From: an uncultured Collinsella sp.
GTDB taxonomy: Bacteria > Actinomycetota > Coriobacteriia > Coriobacteriales > Coriobacteriaceae
DNA: 34,035 bases
Assembly (NCBI GenBank): GCA_902493915.1
Contig: CABUQY010000008.1
Span: 1 to 34,035 of the forward strand
Reading direction: 5' to 3'
Shown: positions 1 through 7,861 of the stretch, in pieces
Position numbering within the stretch: position 1 is the stretch's first letter
Layout of the letters: every line of letters begins with the position of its first letter
Made by a program: the position numbers and the translations under genes
Notes under the pieces: model-generated
What the model was told of the DNA's origin: nothing
The model's database searches: none
What the model saw: the letters and a program-made list of their open reading frames with translations, nothing else

Positions 1-30
1 CTTTGTGGCGGTCTCGACTCGACGTTGGCT

Positions 31-360
31 TCACAGCGCCGCAGCGATTGCTTCAGTCACAAACTTATTGAGCGACTCACCCTTCTTTGCCGCTGCCAGT
101 GCCGCCTGTTTGTGAAGCTCGGAACCCGTTCTTACGTTGAACGAGCCCTTAAAAGCCCGCTCGGGTTCCTTGCCCTTTTCGGCGCAAAATTCAAGGTAAT
201 CGTCGACGGCGTCGTGGAAACATTGCTCCACTTCTTTGGCCGTGGAACCTTCAAATACGATTGCGTCCCTAATGCCGGCGACCATACCTGTTAGCACATG
301 CTGTTCGGCATCGAACTCGACCGGGGCGAAATAACCCTTGTATGCCAAAACGTTACTCAT
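31..360 (-). CDS. hicB: HicB-family antitoxin (109 aa)
   Basis: Antitoxin of a type II HicAB module: it should bind and neutralise the HicA mRNA interferase and repress its own promoter. The N-terminal part (about residues 4-55) has the partly degraded RNase H-like HicB fold (YKGYFAPVEFD, then GMVAGIRDAIVFEGST and the helix EVEQCFHDAVDDYLEFC). The C-terminal 40 residues (SFNVRTGSELHKQAALAAAKKGESLNKFVTEAI) look like an Arc/MetJ ribbon-helix-helix DNA-binding domain. I chose the ATG at 360 rather than one five codons upstream because GGAGGT sits 5 nt before it. It overlaps the hicA stop by 8 nt, so the two are translationally coupled in the usual toxin-first order. Family assignment is firm; activity is inferred. 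Confidence 0.9.
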   Translation of the reverse strand: MSNVLAYKGYFAPVEFDAEQHVLTGMVAGIRDAIVFEGSTAKEVEQCFHDAVDDYLEFCAEKGKEPERAFKGSFNVRTGSELHKQAALAAAKKGESLNKFVTEAIAAAL

Positions 361-616
361 GACTACCTCCAACATCTTGCAGAAAGCGAACGATGTTTCG
401 AATGGTTCCCGCTGTCAATTCGTCAGATGGATGAGGTGCGTGCATTACGAACATCCTGCCATCTGATGGCCTGTAGAAGCGAACGCGCGATCCGGATGTC
501 TTGCCTTTGCTGTCCATTTCAAAGCCATACGAAGCCATGACTTTTAAAAAATCCGCATAACGATACGTCGAAGGGCAGCTAAACAGTTGGGCGATGAGTT
601 TATCGGATCGAGTCAT
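353..616 (-). CDS. hicA: HicA-family mRNA interferase toxin (87 aa)
   Basis: Small toxin expected to cleave mRNA and stop growth when HicB is lost. The double-stranded-RNA-binding-like HicA fold is visible: N-terminal helix with FLKVMASYGFEM, then the GSR-containing strand (SGSRVRFYRP), the segment MFVMHAPHP and a C-terminal helix GTIRNIVRFLQDVG. Many HicA proteins carry the catalytic His in a GSHH motif; here that position reads GSR, and the likely catalytic His lies in HAPHP (residues 59 and 62), as in the other common HicA subtype. Length matches the family. It is followed by hicB with an 8-nt overlap. The promoter region upstream contains a dyad over the -10 box, consistent with HicB autoregulation. 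Confidence 0.88.
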   Translation of the reverse strand: MTRSDKLIAQLFSCPSTYRYADFLKVMASYGFEMDSKGKTSGSRVRFYRPSDGRMFVMHAPHPSDELTAGTIRNIVRFLQDVGGSHE

Positions 617-630
617 CCCGCCTCACATTC

Positions 631-651
631 TGCAACTATATTCTAGTTGCA
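631..651. promoter_or_regulatory. Probable HicB operator (8-bp dyad)
   Basis: TGCAACTA, 5-nt spacer, TAGTTGCA: perfect 8-bp arms at 631-638 and 644-651. It overlaps the -10 box of the proximal hicAB promoter. HicB proteins with a ribbon-helix-helix domain repress by binding palindromes in this position, so this is the natural candidate operator. Binding itself is inferred. Confidence 0.6.
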
Positions 652-668
652 ATTTCAATTCGATGCAA
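640..668 (-). promoter_or_regulatory. hicAB proximal promoter P1
   Basis: On the minus strand TTGCAT (663-668) and TAGAAT (640-645) are separated by exactly 17 nt, placing a start point near 633, about 17 nt before the hicA ATG. The dyad at 631-651 covers the -10 box. Confidence 0.6.
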
Positions 669-676
669 GCACCTCT

Positions 677-711
677 ACTATAGAACATGTGTGCGTATAG
701 AACAAGTGTTC
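677..711 (-). promoter_or_regulatory. hicAB distal promoter P2 with SOS-box-like palindrome
   Basis: On the minus strand TTGTTC (700-705) and TATAGT (677-682) are 17 nt apart, giving a second candidate promoter. Its -35 box lies inside GAACAAGTGTTC (700-711), which fits the Gram-positive LexA (DinR) core GAAC-RNRY-GTTC. A direct repeat TATAGAACA occurs at 679-687 and 696-704. Function is inferred from motif fit only. Confidence 0.45.
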
Positions 712-712
712 G

Positions 713-757
713 AACTACCACGAAGGGCGCCTGTGAACTGCGCCCTTCGTGGTAGTT
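713..757 (-). terminator. Long perfect hairpin after the M16C peptidase gene
   Basis: Two 18-nt arms (713-730 and 740-757) are exactly complementary around a 9-nt loop. It lies 15 nt past the stop of the minus-strand peptidase gene and before the hicAB promoters. The U-tract on the minus strand is poor, while the plus strand has TTTT at 756-759, so it may act in both directions weakly. Confidence 0.65.
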
Positions 758-771
758 TTGCTTGCCGTGCC

Positions 772-3700
772 TTAGCCCAGCAGGTCGACTACGTTAAAGC
801 CGGCGTTGCTCTTGGCGATGACGTCTCGGCCGCCAAAGACGCAGGTGGGCGACTCGGCTGCGATGCGCGTCACGTCGGCGCCGAGCGAGCGCAGCTCACC
901 GGGCGTGGCGGCGAGCATCTGGGCGCGACGCTCCTCGCGCGCATGCGAATCGAGCCCGGCCAGGTAGGTCGTGTTGCGGCGCTTGGTGAGCGCATACGGC
1001 TTCACCGGCGCGTCCATGCCGCTCACGCAGCTCACGATAAAGCCTTCAAAGGCGGCCTCGTCGGGCTCAAAGCTGCCAAGCCATGCACCCGCGCGCTTCA
1101 CGCGCTCAATCGAAGGATCGATCGCCGGGTCGCGGTAGGTGTAGAACGCCGTCTGGCGCTCGCCGGCTGCGCGGAATCCGCAGCCGTACGCACCGCCCTT
1201 CACGCGAATCTCGTTCCACAGGTAATCGTAGGAGAGCGCGTTGGCGGCCACGGCCCAGGCGCCCGTCACGTCGATGCCCAGGCGACGCGGGTCGCACGCG
1301 CTTGCCGCAAAGCAGATATCGCTGGGGATGACGAAAGCCTCGTGGCGGTCGCGCGGCGTCGGCACCACGAGAGCGTCGCGGCCGGTATCGGCACCATCGC
1401 CCGCACCCAGCCCCAAGTCGCCCGCGGCGGCCCAGTACGCGTTAAAGTCCTCATCGCTGCCGGTAAAGCTCGCCAGGCAGCCGTCGGCCACAAAGATGCG
1501 GCCTGCCAGCTCGGCAAGCTTGGCACGCAGGCCGTCCAGGCGCTCGTCAAAGTGGTCGAGCAAATCGCGCAGGAACAGGTAGAAGTCTACGCCCGAGAGC
1601 TGCTCGCGCACCACGGCCGAAGGCGAGCTGTAGCTCATCGCGCGACCGAGCGCCGCCGAGTGGCCGTTGTTGATAAAGCCCTGCTCAAGCCCAATGCGAA
1701 TCTGCGTGAGCACGTCGCGCACGCGGTCGGCGTCGGCGTCTGCCAAAAGCGTGCTCGACCATACCTCGCGCGGCAGACTCGCCAGCGCGTCGATCTTCTC
1801 GGACAGGGCGCCGGCGCTCACCAGCAGGTAGGGGCGCACGCCGTCCACTTCGGGCTGCGTCATGACTTCGGTCGTAAAGCTCAAAAAGCCGAGCTTGCCA
1901 GCGAGCAAGTTGTCGAGTTCCTCGGCCGAGTGCTCGCGCGTGGGCAGCTGCTTAAACAGGCGGCAGAGTAGCGTCACATAGGGCAGGTCCTCAAACGCGA
2001 CGCAGCTCAGGTCGAAATACTGCATGGCGTAGGCCAGACGGTTGGTGGGGATGCCGTGGCGCAGGCAGGGGATGGGCGCGGTCGTGTCCACGATCAGCGG
2101 CGGCTCGGGGCGCGCCTCGCCAATGTCGGACACGCGCAGGCGCGGCAGCGTGGCCTTGGCCTCGGGTGTGTCTTCCGCCTCCTGCGCGGTGCGCAGCGCA
2201 GCCGTGCGCTCGACCACGTCGGCCAGCTCGGCATCGGTCATGGCGTCGCGCTCGGCAGCCAGCTCGGCAGCTTCGGCGCCCTCCGAACCCTCGGCGGCGT
2301 CCACCGGCACCAGCTCGACCAGCGCCATGTGATCGTTCTGCAGCACCAGCTCGCGCAGCAGGTCCTCAAAATAGCTGCCGTCCAGCTCGCTACGCAGCTC
2401 CTTGTACACCGGGCCGTACTTGAGCGCCAACGTCGCGGCGTCGTCATCGTAGAGCCAGGTGCTCAGCGCGTCGCACGCAATGGCCACGCCATCGGCGATA
2501 CCGTAGTCGCGCTGGCGCAGGTCGTATTCGTTGCTGCTGATGATGGCTTCCAGGCGCTCGCGCGGAACGCCGTGCTCGCACAGGTCGCGGCAGGCGCCCT
2601 GGAACACACGACGCAGCTCGCGCGCCACGCCGGGCTGCGCGTTTTGCAGCATGATGAGCTCGTAGGGCTGCAGGCTCTCGGCTGCGGTGTAGCTCACCAC
2701 GTTGCCGCCCAGGCCGGCGGCCAGAATGGCCTTCTTAACCGGCGCTTCGTTGGAGCCCAGCAGCGCCTCGAACAGGATGTCCGCCGCGATCGTGCGCTTG
2801 CGGTCGAGCGCACTGCCCAGCACCAAGCCCAGGCCCACCAGGGCGTTTTCGGGCGTGGTGGCCATCTCGACGCGCTTATACTCGCAGGTCACGGGCGCTT
2901 GCACGCCCAGCGGATTGGGCGCCAGCGTGGACGGGTCCTCGCCGGCGGCAACGGCTGCGTCCATGCGGCGGCTCGCGGCGCTCGGCTGCGACAGATAGCG
3001 CTCGTCCAAAAAGGCCAGCGCGCGGTCCACGTCCAGGTCGCCGTAGAGCATTATATAAGAGTTGGAAGGATTGTAGTGGCGCGCGTGCGTGTCCAGGAAC
3101 TGCTCGTAGGTGAGCGCGGGGATCGCGCGCGGGTCGCCACCGCTCTCGTGTGCATAGGCGGTGTCGGGGTAGAGCGCGGCGTTGACGGCGTCGTCCAGCA
3201 CGCTCATGGGGTCGGACAGCGCGCCCTTCATCTCGTTGAACACCACGCCGTTATAGCGCAGCGTGCCCTCGCGTAGGCTCGCGGCGCCGCCCTCGCCCTC
3301 GGCGCCCTTCGGCAGGCCCAGCTCGTAGTGCCAGCCCTCCTGCTCAAAAATGGTGGGTTTGGTATAGATGGCCGGGTTGAACACCGCGTCCAGGTACACG
3401 TCCATCAGGTTGTACAAATCCTGCTCGTTGGTGGTGGCAACGGGGTAGATGGTCTTGTCGGGGTAGGTCATGGCGTTGAGGAACGTCTGCATGGAGCTCT
3501 TGATCAGGTCGACAAACGGCTCCTTGACGGGGAACTTGGCCGACCCACACAGCACCGAGTGCTCAAGAATATGGAACACACCGGTGGAATCGGCCGGCGG
3601 CGTCTTAAAGCCAATGGCAAAAGCCTTGTTTTCGTCGTCGCACGCCAGGTACAGCAGGCGAGCGCCCGAGGCGGTGTGGCGAAGCACGTAGGCATCCGAG

Positions 3701-3810
3701 TCGAGCTCGGGCACGGTCTCGCAGCGCTCGACGGTAAAACCGTGGCAGGTGGTGCCGGGCACCAGCAGCGCGGCGGCAGCGGCGCGCGGGTCGGTTGAGG
3801 TGGTAGGCAT
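772..3810 (-). CDS. M16C-family zinc metallopeptidase (presequence protease-like, 1012 aa)
   Basis: Large insulinase/pitrilysin-superfamily peptidase of the M16C (PreP/CYM1-like) group, expected to degrade oligopeptides in an enclosed chamber in the cytoplasm. The inverted zinc motif HxxEH is seen as HILEH (residues 80-84), with the third ligand Glu in YNGVVFNEMKGA (about E193). The C-terminal half holds the conserved WNEIRVKGGAYGCGF segment, the Arg/Tyr substrate-binding region of the family. About 1000 residues is the normal single-chain M16C length. The open frame extends upstream to 4101, but I start at ATG 3810 because AAAGGAG lies 7 nt before it and the upstream translation resembles nothing. 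It stands alone, with a hairpin after it. Confidence 0.93.
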   Translation of the reverse strand: MPTTSTDPRAAAAALLVPGTTCHGFTVERCETVPELDSDAYVLRHTASGARLLYLACDDENKAFAIGFKTPPADSTGVFHILEHSVLCGSAKFPVKEPFVDLIKSSMQTFLNAMTYPDKTIYPVATTNEQDLYNLMDVYLDAVFNPAIYTKPTIFEQEGWHYELGLPKGAEGEGGAASLREGTLRYNGVVFNEMKGALSDPMSVLDDAVNAALYPDTAYAHESGGDPRAIPALTYEQFLDTHARHYNPSNSYIMLYGDLDVDRALAFLDERYLSQPSAASRRMDAAVAAGEDPSTLAPNPLGVQAPVTCEYKRVEMATTPENALVGLGLVLGSALDRKRTIAADILFEALLGSNEAPVKKAILAAGLGGNVVSYTAAESLQPYELIMLQNAQPGVARELRRVFQGACRDLCEHGVPRERLEAIISSNEYDLRQRDYGIADGVAIACDALSTWLYDDDAATLALKYGPVYKELRSELDGSYFEDLLRELVLQNDHMALVELVPVDAAEGSEGAEAAELAAERDAMTDAELADVVERTAALRTAQEAEDTPEAKATLPRLRVSDIGEARPEPPLIVDTTAPIPCLRHGIPTNRLAYAMQYFDLSCVAFEDLPYVTLLCRLFKQLPTREHSAEELDNLLAGKLGFLSFTTEVMTQPEVDGVRPYLLVSAGALSEKIDALASLPREVWSSTLLADADADRVRDVLTQIRIGLEQGFINNGHSAALGRAMSYSSPSAVVREQLSGVDFYLFLRDLLDHFDERLDGLRAKLAELAGRIFVADGCLASFTGSDEDFNAYWAAAGDLGLGAGDGADTGRDALVVPTPRDRHEAFVIPSDICFAASACDPRRLGIDVTGAWAVAANALSYDYLWNEIRVKGGAYGCGFRAAGERQTAFYTYRDPAIDPSIERVKRAGAWLGSFEPDEAAFEGFIVSCVSGMDAPVKPYALTKRRNTTYLAGLDSHAREERRAQMLAATPGELRSLGADVTRIAAESPTCVFGGRDVIAKSNAGFNVVDLLG

Positions 3811-3862
3811 ATGCAGTCTCCTTTGACGCCCCAGCGGGGGCGAATCGAGTCGAATCCTCGAG

Positions 3863-3868
3863 AGTATA
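3863..3868 (-). promoter_or_regulatory. Possible -10 box of the M16C peptidase gene
   Basis: TATACT on the minus strand, about 53 nt before the ATG at 3810. No convincing -35 is seen at 16-18 nt. A GC-rich hairpin (3828-3841) lies in the predicted leader. Confidence 0.35.
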
Positions 3869-4181
3869 CCCATATGGGGCCGCGACTCTGCGGCGAACTG
3901 ACGACGATGCAGCCGGATTGGGCATAGGCCCCGCGTGACCGCCGCACGAGCGTGGAAATTTGGACACTCGCCAAACGAGCGTGGACTTTCGGGCGAAATC
4001 GGCCGCCAAAAGCCCCAAAAACCGTCCAAATATCCACTCTCGATATCCGACCCTCCGAAAATCCTCGCTCGTCCATCACTCGCGTATCTCTCGTCTCTCA
4101 TTCGTCTCTAATATGAGAGATGACAGGAAGATGAGAGAAAAATATGAGAGATAACTGAGCAGCAAAGAGACAGGCAATCAT

Positions 4182-4198
4182 GGTATTGTCTCAATACC
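4182..4198. promoter_or_regulatory. Perfect 7-bp dyad upstream of the AlbA_2 gene
   Basis: GGTATTG, TCT, CAATACC. Flanking CAATC (4175-4179) and GATTG (4199-4203) extend the symmetry with a 2-nt asymmetry. A possible operator. Confidence 0.45.
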
Positions 4199-4200
4199 GA

Positions 4201-4244
4201 TTGTTCTACCAGCAAAAATATGTATAAATGAAGCAAATGGTAGA
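4201..4244 (+). promoter_or_regulatory. Promoter-like segment enclosed by an inverted repeat
   Basis: TATAAA (4222-4227) is the best -10 box in the region, with TTGTTC (4201-4206) 15 nt upstream as a suboptimal -35. TCTACCA (4205-4211) and TGGTAGA (4238-4244) form a 7-bp inverted repeat around the -10. Candidate promoter of the AlbA_2 gene, with a leader of roughly 150 nt. Confidence 0.35.
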
Positions 4245-4250
4245 CATTCC

Positions 4251-4305
4251 ATCTCTATCTATCTTTCTATCTCTAAGCCGAGAGATAGAAAGATAGATGA
4301 GAGAT
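4251..4305. repeat. Long hairpin in the AlbA_2 leader
   Basis: 18-nt perfectly complementary arms (4257-4274 and 4281-4298) around a 6-nt loop, extended by 6 further pairs (4251-4256 with 4300-4305) across a single bulged base. There is no T-tract, so it is not a standard terminator. It is built from the same pyrimidine/purine repeat as the surrounding array. Confidence 0.7.
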
Positions 4306-4382
4306 AATTACGAGAGATAACTGAGAGACGAGGGAAATCTATCCGTGGCATTCTCCGCAGGACCGAGCGAAAGGACGTGCAG

Positions 4383-5849
4383 ATGAACGAAAACGAGCTG
4401 ACCGGTCTGCTTGAGTCTTTAAGGCGTATGGGCTCGGATGACCTTAGCGTCGAAGTAAAAGAGAGCGCCATGACGCTTTCCCGCGACGTATGGGAAACGG
4501 TCAGCGCTTTCGCAAACACCGCCGGCGGCATCATCGTGCTCGGAGTGAGCGAGCGCGCGGGTTTTGTCCCAGTTGCAAACTTTGAGACCGAGAAGGTGCT
4601 CAACCAATTCGTGGCGGGCATGGGCGATGCTGGCGGTCGCGGAAAGCTGGCCAATCCGCCCAAATACACCATTGAGCGCGTGGGGCTTCGGGGGACCGTT
4701 GTTCTCGTTATCACGATTGAGGAGCTCGACCCGTCGAGCAAGCCTTGCTATGTCATAGAGCGGGGCGCTCAAGGTGGCAGCTACAAACGCATCGATGACA
4801 AAGATGTCCCGCTTTCGTCGACCGAGGTTTTGGCACTGTCGTCATACGAACGGACGAGTCCTAGCGATCGCGATGCGGTGCCCGGCACGAGTGTGGGCGA
4901 TCTCGACGAGTCGCTGGTCGACCGCACGATAGAGCGTGCCTATTCGTTGACGCCTCGAGCGATGCGCGGTGCGGCGGACAAGAAGACAAAGATGGAGCGT
5001 CTGAATTTCCTCGACTTCCAGGGCAATGTTACCAAGGCCGGCCTCCTTGCCGCGGGCGTTTACCCTCAGCAGTTCTATCCCAAGCTCTTCATTGATGTGG
5101 CTGTCCACGTGGGAACTCAAAAGGGAGCTGCGGGGCCACTAAGGTTCATGGACCGCACAATCTGTGAGGGAACGTTGGGCGAGATGATCTCGGATGCCGT
5201 CGCAGCCGTCGCCAAGAATTTGCGGCGAACCTCGATCGTCCAAGGCGTCTCGCGTGTCGACTCGCTTGAGATTCCCGAGGAGGTTCTGCGCGAAGCAATC
5301 GCCAACGCCGTAATCCATCGAGAATACGGGGATCGGTTCTGTGGACAATCGATTGCCGTCGACGTCTTTGATGATCGTGTCGAGGTGACGAATCCTGGCG
5401 GCCTTTACGGGGGAAAGACTCGCGAGAACTTGTTTGACGGCAGCTCCCGATGCCGTAACGCGACGCTTGTGAAGCTCATGTCGATTGTCCCGCTGCCGGA
5501 TGGCGCAGGTTCGCCGGCTGAGGGCAATGGCTCGGGCATCCCGATGATGATCGATGCCATGCGCGCGCATGGTCTGGCCGAGCCCCTGTTCTGCCCGGGA
5601 TTCGATCGGTTCAAGGTCGTACTTTACCGTTCAAAGATCGAGTCGGTCGATCATGGCGGGGGCTTAATTGTGACGGCACTCAAACACTACGGCGAGCTGG
5701 GGACGCGCGAGCTGGCAGAGCGCACAGGGCTCACAATTTCCCAGGTTAGGTCGCGCGTCAACGCGCTCATTGCTCAAGGCGAGCTTGAGCCCACGGCGCC
5801 GGCGACGAGCCGCAACCGCAAGTATCGACTGTCGGAGTGCGTGGGATAG
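4383..5849 (+). CDS. AlbA_2 (Schlafen-type) ATP-binding regulator, 488 aa
   Basis: Probable DNA-binding regulator with an N-terminal AlbA_2 domain, a central HATPase_c_4 module and a C-terminal winged helix. The AlbA_2 signature is clear at residues 20-60 (EVKES, then DVWETVSAFANTAGGIIVLGV). The HATPase_c_4 hallmark REAIANAVIHREYG lies near residue 300, followed by the glycine-rich NPGGLYGG and GNGSGIPMM. The last 65 residues (YGELGTRELAERTGLTISQVRSRVNALIAQGEL) form a winged helix-turn-helix. I start at ATG 4383, 7 nt after AAGGA; a GTG six bases earlier is too close to it. Such proteins are common near mobile and defence genes, but their role is mostly unknown. The repeat array upstream suggests autoregulation (inference). 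Confidence 0.85.
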   Translation: MNENELTGLLESLRRMGSDDLSVEVKESAMTLSRDVWETVSAFANTAGGIIVLGVSERAGFVPVANFETEKVLNQFVAGMGDAGGRGKLANPPKYTIERVGLRGTVVLVITIEELDPSSKPCYVIERGAQGGSYKRIDDKDVPLSSTEVLALSSYERTSPSDRDAVPGTSVGDLDESLVDRTIERAYSLTPRAMRGAADKKTKMERLNFLDFQGNVTKAGLLAAGVYPQQFYPKLFIDVAVHVGTQKGAAGPLRFMDRTICEGTLGEMISDAVAAVAKNLRRTSIVQGVSRVDSLEIPEEVLREAIANAVIHREYGDRFCGQSIAVDVFDDRVEVTNPGGLYGGKTRENLFDGSSRCRNATLVKLMSIVPLPDGAGSPAEGNGSGIPMMIDAMRAHGLAEPLFCPGFDRFKVVLYRSKIESVDHGGGLIVTALKHYGELGTRELAERTGLTISQVRSRVNALIAQGELEPTAPATSRNRKYRLSECVG

Positions 5850-5858
5850 ATGCGTTAG

Positions 5859-5899
5859 TGGACGAGGCGACCCAATAATCGACCCTCGATTGGCGTCCA
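5859..5899. repeat. Imperfect hairpin after the AlbA_2 gene
   Basis: TGGACG/CGTCCA outer arms (5859-5864, 5894-5899) with inner CCAAT/ATTGG (5872-5876, 5889-5893). No T-tract follows, so terminator function is doubtful. Confidence 0.4.
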
Positions 5900-5949
5900 T
5901 TAAGGTAAAGCGGTTGTTGCCCAGTCGACGGTGATGCTCAAGACTCGGC

Positions 5950-6441
5950 TTACGCCGGCATGGCCCCGAACCCGTCTATCAAGAACAGCCTAAGAACCAG
6001 CTTGATGACATTTCCCGGTTTGACTTCTGCCGCGTCAAAGACGTGGCGCTCGGCGAGCTCGCTACAGTATGCATAGATGTCGCGGATAAGGTCCGCGCCC
6101 GAGAGCGTAAACATGTAGCCTGCGTCCGAAAGCGCATTGGGCGCGGCAGGCAACTTGGCCATGTGACAGAACGTTTGCAGGTCGGGCGCCATAACGTTCT
6201 GGTAGTCGAGGTGGCCGTTGGCATCCTGCGCGGCAAGCTCCAATTGGCGCACAAAATCCAGCGCCGCCGCTAACACAAAGCTCGGCGTAGGCGCATTGAC
6301 GTCCTGAGTGGTCGCCACAAGCCTGCCCGCCGCCTGCGTGACAAGCCAAGCGACCTCGCGCTGGCAACGCACGGCCTTGCGCGTAACCGGCTTGATGGAC
6401 GAAGAAGAAACGCTCCCCTTAGGCGGATTCGAGGCAGCCAT
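5950..6441 (-). CDS. Hypothetical protein, 163 aa
   Basis: I do not recognise a family. The start at 6441 is supported by GGGAGGG 5-6 nt upstream, and the codon use looks native, so it is probably a real gene. Residues 1-25 are Ser/Lys/Pro-rich and probably flexible. The rest is predicted mainly helical, including a basic TRKAVRCQREVAWLVTQAAGRLV helix, an Ala/Leu-rich middle and a hydrophobic C-terminal helix (NVIKLVLRLFLIDGF) that is too short and polar on one side to be a confident membrane anchor. No signal peptide or Cys motif. It is a single-gene unit converging with the AlbA_2 gene and diverging from the HNH endonuclease gene, so its partners are not evident. Confidence 0.65.
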   Translation of the reverse strand: MAASNPPKGSVSSSSIKPVTRKAVRCQREVAWLVTQAAGRLVATTQDVNAPTPSFVLAAALDFVRQLELAAQDANGHLDYQNVMAPDLQTFCHMAKLPAAPNALSDAGYMFTLSGADLIRDIYAYCSELAERHVFDAAEVKPGNVIKLVLRLFLIDGFGAMPA

Positions 6442-6656
6442 AAGACCCTCCCATGAACGACCCGGCCCAACAAGCCCGGATGAAACACGTGCTACATCAG
6501 TATACAGGGAAGTGGGGTAGCGGGGTACAAGCGCGCCGGCGGCAAACCGAGAGCATCAACGATGCGCCGATCGCGGAATGAGATCTCGTAATAATTGACT
6601 CTCGGCCATATTATTGAGGGGCATGACTCGCGTTCGTATGGTTGTAGGTGCTGGCG

Positions 6657-7739
6657 ATGAACGACATTGACCTTGCTGTTCCGTTGATGGATGGACCAAG
6701 CTATGACCGCGCCTGCAGTCTCGTGCCTTCCGAATACGTTGAGGCATGGGAGTGGTTTCTGGGTGAGGAGCAGCGCGGCGGCGTTTGGACCAGCCTTCCG
6801 CACCACACCAAGGAAGATAGCCCTCAGTATCAGTACCGTTTGAGAATTGGCTCGGACTTCTTTCCCGTAACGCGGGATTCAGGGATCTTCTGGCCGGGCC
6901 AGGATCGGGTGAAGCAAGATCCCAATAAGATCTTTGCGCTTTCGGTCCATAACTCTAAAAAGAGCTTCTACACCGATGTGCCTCCGCTCTATTTGGACGA
7001 TGGTACGTGGGTCATTAAGTACTCGGTTCAAGCGCCGGGTACCGTTGGTTTTCGAGACCAGAATTACAACCGTAAAATGCTCAACTGCATGGAATGTGGC
7101 GTTCCAGTCGGAGTCATATTTGCAACCGAGGTGGGCTACAAGGTGCTCGGCCTTGCATTTGTTGAACGGTTCGAGCCCGAAAACGGATGGTTTGTTCTGC
7201 ACGGTCCTGTTCATAAAGGCGGACCGGACCCTCGTTTTGCGCCCGACATGAGTTATCTGAAGCACATGCCCGTCGATATTGAGTTTGCCGGACAGGGTAC
7301 GACCGACGACGAAAAGGTCCGCTATGCGTTAAGGCGCGAGCGATTGGGGCAGCAATGGTTCCGCAAGCAGCTCGTTGCCGCCTATGATGGCCGTTGCGCG
7401 GTGTCGGACTGCGGCGTCAGCGAAGCTCTGGAGGCTGCACATATCGAGAATTACTCGGGACCCAAATCGCAGGTTGCCAGCAACGGCATTCTGCTTCGGC
7501 GCGATCTTCATTCCCTATTTGATGCTCACCTGATTTCGTTTGAGCCTGTTTGCGGCGAATATCGGCTGTGCGGATCGTACCTGCTGGATAAGACCGACTA
7601 CGTTTCCTTTGCGGGTGCGACGCTAAGGCAGCCGAATGAGCGTCAGTGGCGACCCAATACGGTGTTTCTTGAGGCCCATCGCATTGAGTTCGATCGCTCG
7701 GAAAAGAAGCGTGAAAAGGCGGGGCTTCTGCCGTATTAG
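6657..7739 (+). CDS. HNH endonuclease, putative restriction type (360 aa)
   Basis: Probable DNA endonuclease. The C-terminal HNH_2-type nuclease domain is clear: zinc-type cysteines C247 and C252 (CAVSDC), then AAHIENYSG (H262), SNGILLRRDLHSLFDAHL (N276, H285). This is the arrangement found in COG3440-like predicted restriction enzymes and McrA relatives. The N-terminal 230 residues form a separate domain containing WVIKYSVQAP, NYNRKMLNCMECGVPVGVIF and YKVLGLAFVERFEPENGWFVL, resembling the target-sensing domains fused to HNH_2 nucleases; I cannot assign it precisely. ATG 6657 is preferred over GTG 6648, since AGGTG lies 6 nt before it. No methyltransferase is adjacent, so a modification-dependent (type IV) role is possible but unproven. 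Confidence 0.82.
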   Translation: MNDIDLAVPLMDGPSYDRACSLVPSEYVEAWEWFLGEEQRGGVWTSLPHHTKEDSPQYQYRLRIGSDFFPVTRDSGIFWPGQDRVKQDPNKIFALSVHNSKKSFYTDVPPLYLDDGTWVIKYSVQAPGTVGFRDQNYNRKMLNCMECGVPVGVIFATEVGYKVLGLAFVERFEPENGWFVLHGPVHKGGPDPRFAPDMSYLKHMPVDIEFAGQGTTDDEKVRYALRRERLGQQWFRKQLVAAYDGRCAVSDCGVSEALEAAHIENYSGPKSQVASNGILLRRDLHSLFDAHLISFEPVCGEYRLCGSYLLDKTDYVSFAGATLRQPNERQWRPNTVFLEAHRIEFDRSEKKREKAGLLPY

Positions 7740-7861
7740 CGTATTTGGCTTTGGCGGTCTTTTACGATCGTGTTGTTTGATCGGATCGCGTGGCGATGCA
7801 ATCTCGCGCGCACTTGCTGGTGCATGCTCTTCCTGGTTTGAATAACGGGAAGGGAGCGAGC

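Larger units (their letters stand above)
4111..4328 (+). repeat. Array of TGAGAGATRA-type short repeats
   Basis: Seven GAGAGA cores on the plus strand, most in the context TGAGAGAT(A/G)A or CGAGAGATAAC, in two clusters (4111-4155 and 4280-4328) spaced 11-19 nt apart. Two inverted copies precede them at 4087-4099. The clusters flank a promoter-like segment. Looks like an iterated binding site for a regulator, perhaps the downstream AlbA_2 protein itself (inference). Confidence 0.55.
3811..4382. other. 572-nt intergenic region upstream of the AlbA_2 gene
   Basis: The first part (3811-4080) carries the leader of the peptidase gene and nothing else I recognise. The rest (4081-4330) is AT-rich and densely repetitive: GAGAGA cores on the plus strand at 4115, 4133, 4146, 4280, 4299, 4312 and 4323; TCTCTC at 4087 and 4094; several dyads, listed separately. 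No credible ORF is present; the frames that cross it are accidental. Confidence 0.7.

Noticed and set aside
691..1971. 426-aa plus-strand frame opposite the M16C gene
   Set aside because: It is the antisense shadow of a certain gene in high-GC DNA, with Arg/Ala/His-rich nonsense composition and no RBS.
2056..3276. 406-aa plus-strand frame
   Set aside because: Antisense shadow of the M16C peptidase, with typical high-GC mirror composition.
3811..4101. N-terminal extension of the M16C peptidase frame to 4101
   Set aside because: No RBS at the upstream starts, the sequence is unlike the family, and ATG 3810 has a strong Shine-Dalgarno.
4251..4305. CRISPR-like or terminator reading of the repeat array
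   Set aside because: Repeats are too short and irregularly spaced for CRISPR, and the hairpin has no T-tract.
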